A DNA stretch of 64,000 bases from CAZNPH01 sp964574985 (GCA_964574985.1 CAZNPH010000009.1:62001-126000); one strand, 5' to 3'. Numbered from the stretch's first letter, positions 1-9,489 are shown. Numbers and translations are program-made. The notes: generated by a model not told the origin, from the sequence alone.

Positions 1-422
1 TCAGGGCCTTTGGAAAGGTGTTGCTCGGACTCAACGAAAACGAGACCGGCATAGTAGGCGATGCCATCGGAAAGGGCAAAAAAGACGGCAGACCGCCGGA
101 GTCATGGAATGCCAGGGAAAAAGGAGAATATGTGTTCCGAAACACAAACATTGATGAATTGCTGGTTCATCCGGTAAACCGATGTATTCTGTTCACCGGG
201 GATTCCGTGCATGAGGTGCCCGGAAAGGTGGTAAAGAAACCCAAAATATCCACGGGAGGAGGGGACAACCTGAACGCCGGCATTTGTCTGGGCATCCTGG
301 CAGGACTTCCCCCTGAAGAGATCCTGATCACGGGAATGGCCACTTCCGGTGCCTATGTACAAAACGGGACCAGTCCCGACCGGGAAGCCCTGACAGACTA
401 CCTCCGGAAAATGTACGATTAG
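1..422 (+). CDS. PfkB-family carbohydrate kinase, 3' part only
   Basis: The reading frame is open from the left edge, so this is the C-terminal part of a longer gene. The region around residues 75-95 of the visible protein carries a TGGGDNLNAG stretch, a variant of the PfkB/ribokinase signature (normally GAGDxFxAG) whose Asp is the catalytic base for phosphorylating a sugar or nucleoside hydroxyl with ATP. A GTG lies in frame at position 18, but the codons before it also fit a coding frame, so I do not take it as the start. The sugar substrate cannot be told from this part. Two bases separate its stop from the stop of the convergent transporter gene. Family call is good; substrate unknown. 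Confidence 0.75.
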   Translation, partial: RAFGKVLLGLNENETGIVGDAIGKGKKDGRPPESWNAREKGEYVFRNTNIDELLVHPVNRCILFTGDSVHEVPGKVVKKPKISTGGGDNLNAGICLGILAGLPPEEILITGMATSGAYVQNGTSPDREALTDYLRKMYD

Positions 423-424
423 TT

Positions 425-1930
425 TTACCTGCACTTCAACCGGGAGGTGATCCCCGGATTGAACCGGATGAGCAATCCCAGCACCACAAACCACTGCACC
501 AGGCAGGTCATGACACTGAAGGGATTGAAAGGATTGAACCAGTCATCCGGGGCAAATACCGTGGCGGACAGGAGCAGCCACCAGCCAAGCAGGACCAGCG
601 CCGCCACAGGTACGAAACAGCCCATTACCACTTCCCACCATTTTCCGACGGACCGGTCATAATGCGGATCATTGATCTCCCTGCGAAACCGGCCAGGACC
701 ATACCGGATCACCGCAGCGGCGATGAATGCGCCGGAGATCACCAGTGCAATGCCCCATACATAATCCTGATTGGTCAGAAATCCCAGATGGCCGGCCGAA
801 GGAATGCCCAGCAGGTAAACCACCCCCACGACGGTCAAAATGGCTCTTGAACGCTTCATCCCGGCATCCAGCATTACCCTGACCGGGAGTTCCAGCATGG
901 CGATCAGGGAAGAAAATCCGGCAAAGCCAAGTCCCAGGAAAAAAAGAACGGACAGGATCCCGCCCAGCGGCATCCGGGAAAAAAGCTGTGGCATCCAGAT
1001 AAATGTGAGTCCGGTCGAAGCCGGTCCGCTGGTCTTCATTACCTCAAGCACCTGTTGATCATGCATGTGCAATTCGGTCTGCAGCACGGAAAATACCGTA
1101 CCGAAGATCATGATCCCCGCCATCAGCGAGATAACGTTGTTCCCGATGCCGGTGGCAAATGCATTCCTGACAGCCCCGTGTTCGATCTTCATATATGCGG
1201 CATAGGTCAAAAACAGTCCCCATCCCGCCCCGGTATCCCAGGCATTCTGGGTCAACGCCTGCAACCATGTCTGGGGATCCCTGAGCTGTGCCCAATCCGG
1301 CGTGAAAAGATACCCGATCCCTTCCACCGCACCCGGAAGGGTGAAAGTCCGTATAACCGACAGCAGAACAATGATCAGCAGGGCCGGGATCAGGATGGTG
1401 TTCACTTTTTCAATGGACCGGATCCCTTTCCATATGGCCAGTGCCCCGGTGGCAAGGGCCAGGGCATGGAACAGAAACGGTCCGGCTCCCTGCTGGAAAT
1501 TTTCCCATACAGCCATTGACGATCCGGTATCCCGGGGGAGGGGATAGAACAGCATCCTGAAAAAATAGTACATGCACCATCCCACGATCACTGCATAAAA
1601 AAATGCAATGGCGGTGGATACAAAAGCCACGAAACCTCCCATCCAGGCGAATTTCCTGCCCATGGCCCTGGAAAAAATGCCCACCACACCCTTCCGGTGT
1701 TTCCGTCCGAGTGCGTATTCGGCAATGATCAGGGGGATGCTCCACAGGAACAGGAAGGTAATCCATGCAATGAGAAAAGCACCGGCACCATCCTCTCCTC
1801 CCATTTGGGCTGCAATTCGGGGAAACCGCCAGATGTTGCCGGTCCCCACGGCGATCCCCAGGGCGCTCAGCAGCAATCCGAGACGGGACGAAAACCGCTG
1901 GTTCGCAGAAGCGTCGACCTTTTCATCCAT
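425..1930 (-). CDS. Sodium-dependent NSS (SNF)-family transporter
   Basis: About 501 residues with roughly 11-12 hydrophobic segments. The first membrane helix contains GIAVGTGNIWRFP, the unwound Na+/substrate-binding signature of the neurotransmitter:sodium symporter family (LeuT/SNF fold). Members move amino acids or related small compounds inward with Na+ across the cytoplasmic membrane. I chose the ATG at 1930 (protein starting MDEKVD) because it sits just before the conserved RLGLLLSALG segment; an in-frame ATG at 1966 is possible. It diverges from the AEC carrier gene and converges on the kinase gene. Substrate cannot be read from the sequence. Confidence 0.85.
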   Translation of the reverse strand: MDEKVDASANQRFSSRLGLLLSALGIAVGTGNIWRFPRIAAQMGGEDGAGAFLIAWITFLFLWSIPLIIAEYALGRKHRKGVVGIFSRAMGRKFAWMGGFVAFVSTAIAFFYAVIVGWCMYYFFRMLFYPLPRDTGSSMAVWENFQQGAGPFLFHALALATGALAIWKGIRSIEKVNTILIPALLIIVLLSVIRTFTLPGAVEGIGYLFTPDWAQLRDPQTWLQALTQNAWDTGAGWGLFLTYAAYMKIEHGAVRNAFATGIGNNVISLMAGIMIFGTVFSVLQTELHMHDQQVLEVMKTSGPASTGLTFIWMPQLFSRMPLGGILSVLFFLGLGFAGFSSLIAMLELPVRVMLDAGMKRSRAILTVVGVVYLLGIPSAGHLGFLTNQDYVWGIALVISGAFIAAAVIRYGPGRFRREINDPHYDRSVGKWWEVVMGCFVPVAALVLLGWWLLLSATVFAPDDWFNPFNPFSVMTCLVQWFVVLGLLIRFNPGITSRLKCR

Positions 1931-1963
1931 GGGTAAGATTGAAGAATAAATCCTCCGGTCACC

Positions 1964-1995
1964 CAAATATGAAAAAAATATTCATAATTTCGCAA
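1964..1995 (-). promoter_or_regulatory. Possible Bacteroidota-type promoter for the NSS transporter
   Basis: On the minus strand a TTG (1993-1995) is followed after 21 bases by CATATTTG (1964-1971), one mismatch from the Bacteroidota -7 element TAnnTTTG, about 33 bases upstream of the ATG at 1930. Spacing fits the -33/-7 pattern. This is a match by eye only. Confidence 0.3.
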
Positions 1996-2040
1996 TCTGT
2001 TTTACCCTGCTGTATGAACCACATCTTCCCGGATACATTC

Positions 2041-2967
2041 ATGGTGGTTTTTCAGGGGCTGGTCAAGATCTTTCTGATCGGTGCCGTGGCCGGACTCCTG
2101 GTGTGGAAAAAGATCATCGACCCGAAGCACATCGATGCCTTGTCCAGGATCACCGTGTATGTTCTCCTGCCCTGCCTGATCTTCACCACCATCACCCGGA
2201 ATTTCAAACCCGATGAACTGGGCTACTGGTGGATCATTCCCCTGGCCACAGCTGCCACGGCGCTGGCCGGCACGGGCATGGCCGGATTGTTCTATTGCCG
2301 CAGGATACGATCAAAAAAGGGATTGTTGCCACTGGCTTCCATGCAAAATGCGGCGTATCTGATCCTGCCCATCGGAGAATTCGTGTACCCGGGACAATTC
2401 GACCAGTTTGCCCTGTATTGTTTTCTTGTGGTTCTCGGTATCAATCCGGTGGTGTGGACTTTTGGCAAATATCTGATCACCGGCAAGTCCGGCTCCTCCT
2501 GGACCCATGTGATCACCCCGCCTTTCGTAGCCAATATACTGTCCATTCTGCTGGTTCTTACTTCGGTCCATCATCACATACCGGTCATGGTAACCGATTC
2601 GGTGCAATTCCTGGGAAAAGCAACGGTTCCGGTAGCCACCCTGATACTGGGGGCAACCCTGGCGGGATCCATCCGTTCCCTGCCCCGTTTTTCCGAAGCT
2701 TTTCCCGTAATGCTGGTCAAGTTTCTGGTGATCCCGGCCCTCGTATTGCTGGTCATTCATGTAACCGGACTCCACCAGCAGAACAAATTGCTTTCCGACG
2801 TGCTGGTCATCCAGTCCGCCTCCGCCCCGGCCACTGCCCTGATTTTGATTTCCAGAACCTACGGCGGGGATACCCGAAAGATAGGAGGGATCATTTTCGT
2901 GGGTTATATCATTTGTATGTTCGCCATTCCCCTGTGGCTGGCAACCAATCATTTGCTGAGTCCGTAA
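2041..2967 (+). CDS. AEC-family (auxin efflux carrier-like) transporter
   Basis: About 308 residues with around ten hydrophobic helices in the two-half arrangement of the AEC/bile-acid:Na+ symporter fold; features such as PCLIFTTI near the N-terminus and NPVVWTFGK in the middle suit bacterial AEC proteins. These are permeases or efflux carriers for organic anions in the inner membrane. The reading frame extends upstream to 1939, but those residues are not membrane-like until MVVFQGLVKIF, so I chose the ATG at 2041; 2014 is an alternative. It is divergent from the NSS transporter and convergent with the DUF4380 lipoprotein, one base apart. Substrate unknown; the isomerase next door hints at a small hydroxy-acid or sugar acid, but that is inference. 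Confidence 0.75.
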   Translation: MVVFQGLVKIFLIGAVAGLLVWKKIIDPKHIDALSRITVYVLLPCLIFTTITRNFKPDELGYWWIIPLATAATALAGTGMAGLFYCRRIRSKKGLLPLASMQNAAYLILPIGEFVYPGQFDQFALYCFLVVLGINPVVWTFGKYLITGKSGSSWTHVITPPFVANILSILLVLTSVHHHIPVMVTDSVQFLGKATVPVATLILGATLAGSIRSLPRFSEAFPVMLVKFLVIPALVLLVIHVTGLHQQNKLLSDVLVIQSASAPATALILISRTYGGDTRKIGGIIFVGYIICMFAIPLWLATNHLLSP

Positions 2968-2968
2968 C

Positions 2969-3901
2969 TCACCGGACCTTTACTGACCTTGCCAGATTCA
3001 CAAGCTGACCGTTGCCCATTTCCCGGGCAATGTCTTCCTGCAGTTCCATCAAATTCCAGCAAACTTCAAGTCCGGTTGATTCTCCTTTCTCCAACTGCTC
3101 ACAAGGGCCCTGAACTTCAATCTCAATATACTGAAAACCGGGGCTCATATACACTTCGGTATCCGTTTCCCCGGGAGCCGCCGAGGCGGGATCCATATCC
3201 GGGAATGTTTTGACCAGCAACAAATCCCGGTATACATATCCGATCCATCCTTCCGAACCGTCGGCGAACAATTTCGGACTCTCATCCCCGTCAAGCTGCA
3301 GCTCCGGGGAAAATTCCAGCCAGTAAATACCGTCACTGGCCAGACCGGGGACCTTGTCGTCTATGAAGGAATCCACAGGCACCTCCCCCAGCGGGAAAAA
3401 AACGATCCCTTCTTTGGGGAACCGGCTTACTTCCCACCCGGCTACTTTCCGGATCGAATCCGAATCATTGGTGATCTCGTATTTCAGGGAAACGGACTGT
3501 TCGCCCGGACCCGGTCGGATATCCTTGGTAACCCGCAAACCGGTCTCCGGCTCGGTGTCACTGGTAAATATGATCCGGTCATTCTGCATTTCTGCCCGGT
3601 AAGGCTGGTTCTCGATGGTTCCGGGCTGAGGCCAGTAACTTGACTGGGGGCTGAACCAGAAAGTGGAGCCATAATATACATCATGGACATCTTCTCCGGT
3701 CAGCAATTGCTCATCTGCAAAATGAAGACTGGTAATCCTGGCGCCACGGCGGGCATCCACAACCATCCTGACCGGTCCCGAACGGATCTCATATTCACCG
3801 GGGCTTCCGGTTTTTGAAATGCTGCTTCCGGTGCCCTTTTCCCTGCAGGCGTTCAGGGAACACGCAGCGAAAACAATGAACAAAAAAGCGATTGATCTCA
3901 T
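2969..3901 (-). CDS. DUF4380-type lipoprotein
   Basis: 310 residues. The N-terminus is a lipoprotein signal (hydrophobic run ending LNAC, Cys at residue 19), so it is probably anchored in the envelope. The body (residues about 35-290) is a beta-rich domain resembling DUF4380, which has a galactose-mutarotase-like fold: an opening segment that tests asymmetry of the DNA-encoded strands (GARITSL), an aromatic FWFSPQSSYWPQP block and a later GWEVSRFP block. Its ATG overlaps the stop of the isomerase gene (ATGA, 3898-3901), so the two are translationally coupled and probably act on the same sugar. No catalytic role has been proved for this family that I can rely on. Confidence 0.65.
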   Translation of the reverse strand: MRSIAFLFIVFAACSLNACREKGTGSSISKTGSPGEYEIRSGPVRMVVDARRGARITSLHFADEQLLTGEDVHDVYYGSTFWFSPQSSYWPQPGTIENQPYRAEMQNDRIIFTSDTEPETGLRVTKDIRPGPGEQSVSLKYEITNDSDSIRKVAGWEVSRFPKEGIVFFPLGEVPVDSFIDDKVPGLASDGIYWLEFSPELQLDGDESPKLFADGSEGWIGYVYRDLLLVKTFPDMDPASAAPGETDTEVYMSPGFQYIEIEVQGPCEQLEKGESTGLEVCWNLMELQEDIAREMGNGQLVNLARSVKVR

Positions 3902-4662
3902 TTGAATTGGCTTATAATGGTTTTCAATACCTGTTCATCGGTCTCCTGACCGGGCCACAGTTCAATGCCCACTCCACCTTCGTATTCCAGTTCGCTCAGC
4001 ACTTCGAACACATTGTCATAATTGATCTCCCCGGTTCCGGGCTCATGCCGTCCGGGATGGTCAGCCACATGAAAATGGGCGATCTGCTGTGAATATTTCC
4101 TGATGTTGTTGATGAGGTTGCCCTCGGTCACCTGCTGATGATAGATGTCAAATAAAATCCTGACATGGGGTGAATTCACCGCCTGGACGATCTCATATGC
4201 CTCTGCGGATTCCGACAGGAAATAGCCCGGATGATCGTACAGCACATTCAGGGGTTCGATGGCCAGTATCAATTGTGTTCCTTCCAGGATCCCGGCCGCA
4301 TCCCTGAGCCCAAGAATCAAATTGGCTTTTTGTTCTTCCCGGGAAACTCCCTCCAGTTCGTTGCCCACCTGTGAAATGATGATCTTCGAACCAAGCTTCC
4401 CGGCCACTTCCACCGTCTCCGCGAGTCCGTCCAGGTATTCATTCCTGGTTCCCGGATCCACCAGGGAAACGAACCGGGTGCAAAAAGCCAGTACCCGGAT
4501 GTTGTTGCTGCCGGCTGCTTCCGCGATTTCCCCGGGATCCTTGTCCCACCACGACCAAAACTCGAAATACCGGTAGCCGATTTCTGCCACCCGGGCAATG
4601 CGTTGGTGAAAAGGAAGATCCTTAAAAAATATCTCCAGGCAGGGGGAAAATTTCAGCTTCAT
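3898..4662 (-). CDS. Xylose-isomerase-like TIM barrel, hydroxypyruvate isomerase type
   Basis: 254 residues covering one AP_endonuc_2/xylose-isomerase-like TIM barrel without signal peptide. It has the Hyi-like pattern: EIGYRYFEFW near the start, AIEPLN in the middle (metal-binding Glu about residue 140), LFDIYHQQV, HFHVADHPGR and a terminal GIELWPG with the second metal-binding Glu. Such proteins isomerise hydroxypyruvate/tartronate semialdehyde or epimerise keto-sugars with a divalent metal. It is the first gene of a two-gene unit with the DUF4380 lipoprotein. The start at 4662 is the only ATG before the first barrel strand. Hydroxypyruvate isomerase is the nearest named relative I recognise, but specificity is uncertain. 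Confidence 0.75.
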   Translation of the reverse strand: MKLKFSPCLEIFFKDLPFHQRIARVAEIGYRYFEFWSWWDKDPGEIAEAAGSNNIRVLAFCTRFVSLVDPGTRNEYLDGLAETVEVAGKLGSKIIISQVGNELEGVSREEQKANLILGLRDAAGILEGTQLILAIEPLNVLYDHPGYFLSESAEAYEIVQAVNSPHVRILFDIYHQQVTEGNLINNIRKYSQQIAHFHVADHPGRHEPGTGEINYDNVFEVLSELEYEGGVGIELWPGQETDEQVLKTIISQFK

Positions 4663-4778
4663 AATGCATGGGTTTAAAAGCAGTTGTGCTTAAAAGTAAC
4701 CAATAAAATGAAAATAATAAAACCGGTATTCTTTCCCGGCTGCATATTTTGTATATTCATAAGCAAAACAAATCAACC

Positions 4779-6146
4779 ATGAACCTCAAGAGATTACCCG
4801 ATGCAATGCTTGTATCCCTTGTCATTGCTTCCTCAGGATGCGGCCGGCAGGAAGAACCGGAAGATCAGCCCGGTGTGATCATCCTGTTCGCCGATGATAT
4901 GGGGTACGGAGACCTGGAATGTTACGGACATCCCAACATCCGGACACCCAATCTCAACCGGATGGCTGCCCGGGGCATCCGGCTTACTTCCTTCTACGCG
5001 GCAGCCCCCGTCTGCAGTCCGTCCCGGGCCGGACTCCTCACCGGGAGGTATCCCGTACGCTGTGGCATGCCCCACAACACCGGGCCGGGATCCGACAATC
5101 ACCTGCCGGTTTCCGAGATCACCATTGCTCAGGCACTGAAAAAAGCCGGTTACCGCACCATGGCCATCGGAAAATGGCATCTGGGACATTCCCGTGATGA
5201 ATACATGCCCACCTCCCGGGGATTCGACCGGTTTTTCGGACTCCCTTACAGCAATGACATGATCAAACCCTGGGTACAGACCGACCGCCCCTTACGGTTG
5301 TTTAAAGATCTGGAGCCCATTGAAGATACGGTTGACCAACGTTCCCTGACCGTACGGTATACCCGCCAGGCACAGGAATTCATCCGGAGCTCCAAAGGCC
5401 GGCCTTTCTTCATTTACCTGGCCTATTCCATGCCTCATCTTCCGGTCAATACAAGCGACGGGTTCAGGGGGAATTCGGTGGCCGGACTCTACGGGGATGT
5501 CATTCAAACCATCGACTGGAGTGCGGGGCAGATCATGCAGACCCTGGAGGAAGAGGGAGCGGAGGACAACACATTGCTGGTCTTTACCAGCGACAACGGT
5601 CCCTGGCACAATCTGCCCCCCAGAATGCTGCAGGGGGGTAACGAGCCCTGGCACGCCGGTTCTGCCGGATTGCTGAAAGGATCCAAGGGAACCACTTACG
5701 AAGGCGGGATGCGTGAGCCCTGTATCATCCGCTGGCCGGCAAAAATCCCGGCCGGACAAGTATCTTCGGAACCGGCCAGTACACTGGATCTTTTCCCCAC
5801 CATCCTCACCGCCGCCGGTGTGGATCTCCCCGGGGACCGTACAATCGACGGGGATAATATACTGCCTATGCTGCGCGGACCCGGGCCTTCGCCTGCCCGA
5901 TATTTCTTTTATGGCCGGGGGACCCGGCTGGAAGCGGTCCGCAACGGCCACTGGAAATACAGGATCTCCCATTATGTGATCGGTGATCAACCGGACGGAC
6001 CGGGTCCTTTCCCGGAACTTTATAACCTCGATCTCGATCCGGCGGAAATGTACAATGTGGCGGACAGGTACCCGGATGTTGCCGAAGAAATGGACCGGGT
6101 GCTCCGGGTCATGGCAGAAGAGCTTCAGGCAACGGTGGCCGATTAA
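4779..6146 (+). CDS. Secreted sulfatase (formylglycine-dependent, family S1)
   Basis: About 455 residues. A lipoprotein signal (MNLKRLP..., lipobox SSGC) precedes the arylsulfatase alkaline-phosphatase-like fold. The signature CSPSRAGLLTGR has Cys79 for conversion to formylglycine by an anaerobic or FGE-type maturase encoded elsewhere. Metal ligands are visible as ADDMGYGD near residue 40 and TSDNGPW near residue 270; GKWHLG carries the usual Lys/His. It removes sulfate esters from polysaccharides such as fucoidan, carrageenan or host glycans. An in-frame TTG at 4749 exists, but the ATG at 4779 starts the signal peptide. It leads a unit with the GH43 gene (21 bases on) and a dehydrogenase. 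Confidence 0.9.
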   Translation: MNLKRLPDAMLVSLVIASSGCGRQEEPEDQPGVIILFADDMGYGDLECYGHPNIRTPNLNRMAARGIRLTSFYAAAPVCSPSRAGLLTGRYPVRCGMPHNTGPGSDNHLPVSEITIAQALKKAGYRTMAIGKWHLGHSRDEYMPTSRGFDRFFGLPYSNDMIKPWVQTDRPLRLFKDLEPIEDTVDQRSLTVRYTRQAQEFIRSSKGRPFFIYLAYSMPHLPVNTSDGFRGNSVAGLYGDVIQTIDWSAGQIMQTLEEEGAEDNTLLVFTSDNGPWHNLPPRMLQGGNEPWHAGSAGLLKGSKGTTYEGGMREPCIIRWPAKIPAGQVSSEPASTLDLFPTILTAAGVDLPGDRTIDGDNILPMLRGPGPSPARYFFYGRGTRLEAVRNGHWKYRISHYVIGDQPDGPGPFPELYNLDLDPAEMYNVADRYPDVAEEMDRVLRVMAEELQATVAD

Positions 6147-6167
6147 ACCATCAAACATCTGAAACAC

Positions 6168-7745
6168 ATGTCACCAAAGCTTCTTTCTTTCTTTGTATTT
6201 TTGGCGCTGGCTGCAGGAGCCTGCAAACAACGCATTCCCGTACCGCCCCTTGAACCCGTTTCCATCCCCGACACCCTGTACAATCCGGAGGACCAGCGGA
6301 TCGCCGATCCCGGGAACGGCTATTATATGAATCCCGTCCTGGGCGGGGATTATCCCGATCCCAGCGTCCTCAGGACCGGGGAGGATTATTACATGACCCA
6401 TTCTTCTTTTGAATATATGCCCGGACTCCTGATCTGGCATTCCAGGGACCTGGTCAACTGGGAACCGGTCGGGTATGCCCTGCATGAATATGTCGGATCG
6501 GTTTGGGCCCCGGACCTGGTCTGCCACCAGGGCACCTACTATATCTATTTTCCGGCCGGGGGCACCAACTGGGTGGTCACTGCATCCGATCCTGCAGGCC
6601 CCTGGAGCGATCCCGTTGACCTGGAGGTGGGTCACATTGATCCCGGTCATGTGGTGGATGACGGAGAAAGAAGGTATCTGCACCTGTCCGGCGGACATGT
6701 GGTGGAATTGGCGGGTGACGGACTCTCCACGGTTTCCAAACCGGTGAAGGTCTATGATGGCTGGCAATACCCCGAAGACTGGAGGGTGGAATGTTTCTGC
6801 CTGGAATCCCCCAAACTTACCAAACACAATGATTACTATTATCTCACGGTGGCGGAAGGGGGTACGGCCGGACCCGCCACCAGCCACATGGTGGTTTCTT
6901 CCCGCTCCGAAACACCCACCGGCCCCTGGGAACACTCACCCTGGAATCCGGTGATCCACACAGAAAGCCGGGAGGAAACCTGGTGGTCCAAAGGGCACGG
7001 AACCCTGGTAAGCACCCCCGGCAATAAATGGTACATCATGTTCCACGGATATGAAAAGGGGTACCACACCCTGGGGCGCCAAACACTGATGGAACCTGTT
7101 GAATGGACCGGAAACGGGTGGTTCCGGGTACCCGGGGGGATCAATACCACGGACCCCATCCCAAAACCCCGGGGAGAACGGGTCAGCAAAATGCTTCTGC
7201 TTTCGGACGATTTTTCCAAAGACCGGCTGGGCATGCAATGGCGGTTCTTCAGGGAATACGATACCACCCGCTTTTCCCTTGACGGCGGACAATTGATCAT
7301 GGAAGGCAAGGGTTCCGGGCCGTCCGATTGCTCACCCCTGCTGACCATTCCCGTCAACCATTCCTACCAGGCGGAAGTTGCATTTACACTGCAGGGAAAG
7401 GCACAGGGCGGACTCATCCTGTTCTATAACGGGGAATTGTACGCGGGACTGGGTCTGTCGGCCGACGGTCTGGTCTGGCACCGGTATGGCAAGGATCACA
7501 GGGCAGGGGACCTGTACCGGGCTGACAGAATCCACATCCGCCTGGTCAACCGTTTGCATGAGGTCACCATGTATTACAGCAACGACGGGAGTGTTTGGGA
7601 AATGTTTCTTACGGCCATGGAAACCTCGGGATACCATCACAATGTCATGGGCGGATTCATGAGTTTGCGCCTGGGGATCTATGCCGCAGGGGAAGGAAAA
7701 GTCCTTTTCGATCATTTCAGGTACCACGGACTCGACCAGCAGTAA
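6168..7745 (+). CDS. GH43-family glycoside hydrolase lipoprotein with C-terminal concanavalin-like domain
   Basis: 525 residues. Signal and lipobox AGAC place it in the outer envelope. Residues about 55-340 form a five-bladed GH43 propeller: DYPDPS with the general-base Asp64, VWAPDLV near residue 121, and Glu213 in LESPKL as the likely general acid. Residues about 345-520 match the beta-sandwich domain (DUF1349/beta-xylosidase C-terminal, concanavalin-like) seen in GH43 xylosidases and arabinofuranosidases. Probable action: release of xylose, arabinose or galactose from side chains after desulfation by the neighbouring sulfatase. Subfamily needs a tree. Confidence 0.88.
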   Translation: MSPKLLSFFVFLALAAGACKQRIPVPPLEPVSIPDTLYNPEDQRIADPGNGYYMNPVLGGDYPDPSVLRTGEDYYMTHSSFEYMPGLLIWHSRDLVNWEPVGYALHEYVGSVWAPDLVCHQGTYYIYFPAGGTNWVVTASDPAGPWSDPVDLEVGHIDPGHVVDDGERRYLHLSGGHVVELAGDGLSTVSKPVKVYDGWQYPEDWRVECFCLESPKLTKHNDYYYLTVAEGGTAGPATSHMVVSSRSETPTGPWEHSPWNPVIHTESREETWWSKGHGTLVSTPGNKWYIMFHGYEKGYHTLGRQTLMEPVEWTGNGWFRVPGGINTTDPIPKPRGERVSKMLLLSDDFSKDRLGMQWRFFREYDTTRFSLDGGQLIMEGKGSGPSDCSPLLTIPVNHSYQAEVAFTLQGKAQGGLILFYNGELYAGLGLSADGLVWHRYGKDHRAGDLYRADRIHIRLVNRLHEVTMYYSNDGSVWEMFLTAMETSGYHHNVMGGFMSLRLGIYAAGEGKVLFDHFRYHGLDQQ

Positions 7746-7748
7746 GCA

Positions 7749-8714
7749 ATGCATGAAATGCCCCATATCGCCGTCCTTGACACCGGATATACCACCTACC
7801 GGCTTGAAGAAGAGCTTTTCAGAAAAAACGGATTTTCCCTGAAAATATACCGCGGCGACCCTGCTGACCGGGAAGCCAAAATTGAATTTGCCCAAGAAGC
7901 CACCGGCATCCTGATCAGGTGGACCGTCATCGATGCCTGTTTCCTTGACCGGATGAAAAATCTCAGGGCCATTGTCCGCTACGGGGTGGGTTATGACAAT
8001 ATATCCCTTGACGAAGCAGGCAAAAGGGGCATCAGGGTATCCAATGTGCGGGATTATGCCGGCGAATGCGTTTCCGACCATGCCCTGGCTCTTATCTATT
8101 CCTGCATTCGCGGACTTCCCGCCGGAGAGAAGATCATTCACCGGAATTTCGGGAAACCGCCCCGGCAGGATATATTCGAACTGCATGACAAAACCCTGGG
8201 GATTATCGGACTGGGAAGGATCGGAAGCCGGCTGGCCGGAAAAGCCAACCGGCTGTTCTCCCGTGTGCTGGCCGTGGATCCCTATGTTGACGACGAAAAA
8301 TTCACCAACTCCGGTGCCCGGAAAACCAATCTTGATTCCCTGCTTCAAAACAGTCATGTGATCTCACTGCACTGCAACCTGACCCATGAAACCCGGAATA
8401 TGATCAATCGTCAGGCTTTCCTGAAAATGTCCCTGAGGCCGGTGGTGATCAATACGGCCAGAGGACCGGTCATCAACGAGGATGAGCTTCTGGAGGCTTT
8501 GGAAAAGGATTTGGTCCATAGTGCCGGACTGGATGTTTACCATAACGAGCCCCTGGCAAAAAAGCAACTGGCCCTCACCGGCCATCCCCGTGTGACATCC
8601 ACCGGGCATTATGCATGGTATTCCGATGCCTCCATGCATGAGCTGCATAAACGGGCAGCCGGGAACATGATCCGGCTTCTTCAGGGAAAAGAAACCGGGG
8701 ACCGGCTGGTATGA
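7749..8714 (+). CDS. D-2-hydroxyacid dehydrogenase, CtBP-like
   Basis: 321 residues in the two-domain D-isomer-specific 2-hydroxyacid dehydrogenase fold. The NAD-binding motif GLGRIGSRL is near residue 157 followed by the acidic VDPYV; the catalytic Arg lies in NTARGPVINEDELL and the His in TSTGHYAWYSD, the form common in CtBP-like members (HxAWYS). It reduces a 2-keto acid (for example glyoxylate or hydroxypyruvate) with NAD(P)H in the cytoplasm. It starts three bases after the GH43 stop, so the three genes 4779-8714 look like one transcript; it converges with the stress-protein gene one base downstream. Confidence 0.85.
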   Translation: MHEMPHIAVLDTGYTTYRLEEELFRKNGFSLKIYRGDPADREAKIEFAQEATGILIRWTVIDACFLDRMKNLRAIVRYGVGYDNISLDEAGKRGIRVSNVRDYAGECVSDHALALIYSCIRGLPAGEKIIHRNFGKPPRQDIFELHDKTLGIIGLGRIGSRLAGKANRLFSRVLAVDPYVDDEKFTNSGARKTNLDSLLQNSHVISLHCNLTHETRNMINRQAFLKMSLRPVVINTARGPVINEDELLEALEKDLVHSAGLDVYHNEPLAKKQLALTGHPRVTSTGHYAWYSDASMHELHKRAAGNMIRLLQGKETGDRLV

Positions 8715-8715
8715 A

Positions 8716-9489
8716 TTAATAAAAACCGATAAAAACGGGAATATCCCGGCCATGCGGACCCAGTTGATCTTCTTCAAGGATCTCCCAGATCAGTGAAGGC
8801 CTGCTGGTGATCACCGCCAGCATATCCGCATGTTTCCGCCTGCAGTAACTCTTGATACCCGATACATGATGCTTTTCCGAAGTGGCGTTCAGTGAATAAT
8901 TGGTCAGGTTTCTTTCCAGTGCGATCCCTTCAAGCCGGCCCAGCACGGAAGCAGTATCCCCTTCCTGAGCCGGTCCGATATACACCAGATGCATACGGGC
9001 GCCAAATGAATCGGCCAGCTCAACGAGACTTACAAAAGCATTTGAAATATTCTCCTGGAGGTCCACGGATAAAACAATGTTGTGCAGTTGGAATTCCTGC
9101 CCGGATCCGGAAGCAAGTATAAGGGGAATGTTCCGGAAACATCTTTTTTCTTTCAGGAAACCGGTGATCCCTTGCTTTCCCCTGCCCAGGACCAACAGAT
9201 CATAATGATGAACTTCCATGAGGGAAGCGATTCCGTCGTCTGAATCCGGAGATTCCCGCAAACGTTTGACGGCAGGCCAGCGGTCACGGCTTTCCCCGAT
9301 GATCTTCTCCAGCAACATATCTGTCTCTTTTGCCTGTTTATCATATACAGCAGGATCTTCCCCTTCAACAACCGGTGGCAATAAAAGTACGTCCACTACG
9401 GCATTCAGGGCCATACCGATCTCAATGGCAAGGTTCAGTCCGCTCCTTGCCATGGTTTGATCCAGGACAGGTACGAAAATATGTTCCAT
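8716..9489 (-). CDS. Universal stress protein, tandem Usp-type
   Basis: 257 residues, long enough for two UspA-like alpha/beta domains. The first opens with IFVPVLDQTMARSGLNLA, the usual beta1-alpha1 of Usp; a second begins near VLSVDLQENISNAFVSLVEL. The ATP-binding GxxGxG-S/T loop near the domain ends is weak (LVLGRGKQGI in the first), so nucleotide binding is uncertain. Such proteins are cytoplasmic and linked to starvation, oxidative and envelope stress. It lies divergent from the large hybrid kinase and opens the stress-related block. Confidence 0.75.
   Translation of the reverse strand: MEHIFVPVLDQTMARSGLNLAIEIGMALNAVVDVLLLPPVVEGEDPAVYDKQAKETDMLLEKIIGESRDRWPAVKRLRESPDSDDGIASLMEVHHYDLLVLGRGKQGITGFLKEKRCFRNIPLILASGSGQEFQLHNIVLSVDLQENISNAFVSLVELADSFGARMHLVYIGPAQEGDTASVLGRLEGIALERNLTNYSLNATSEKHHVSGIKSYCRRKHADMLAVITSRPSLIWEILEEDQLGPHGRDIPVFIGFY

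Noticed and set aside
7332..8357. Minus-strand open frame over GH43 and dehydrogenase
   Set aside because: It crosses two real genes and has no homology.
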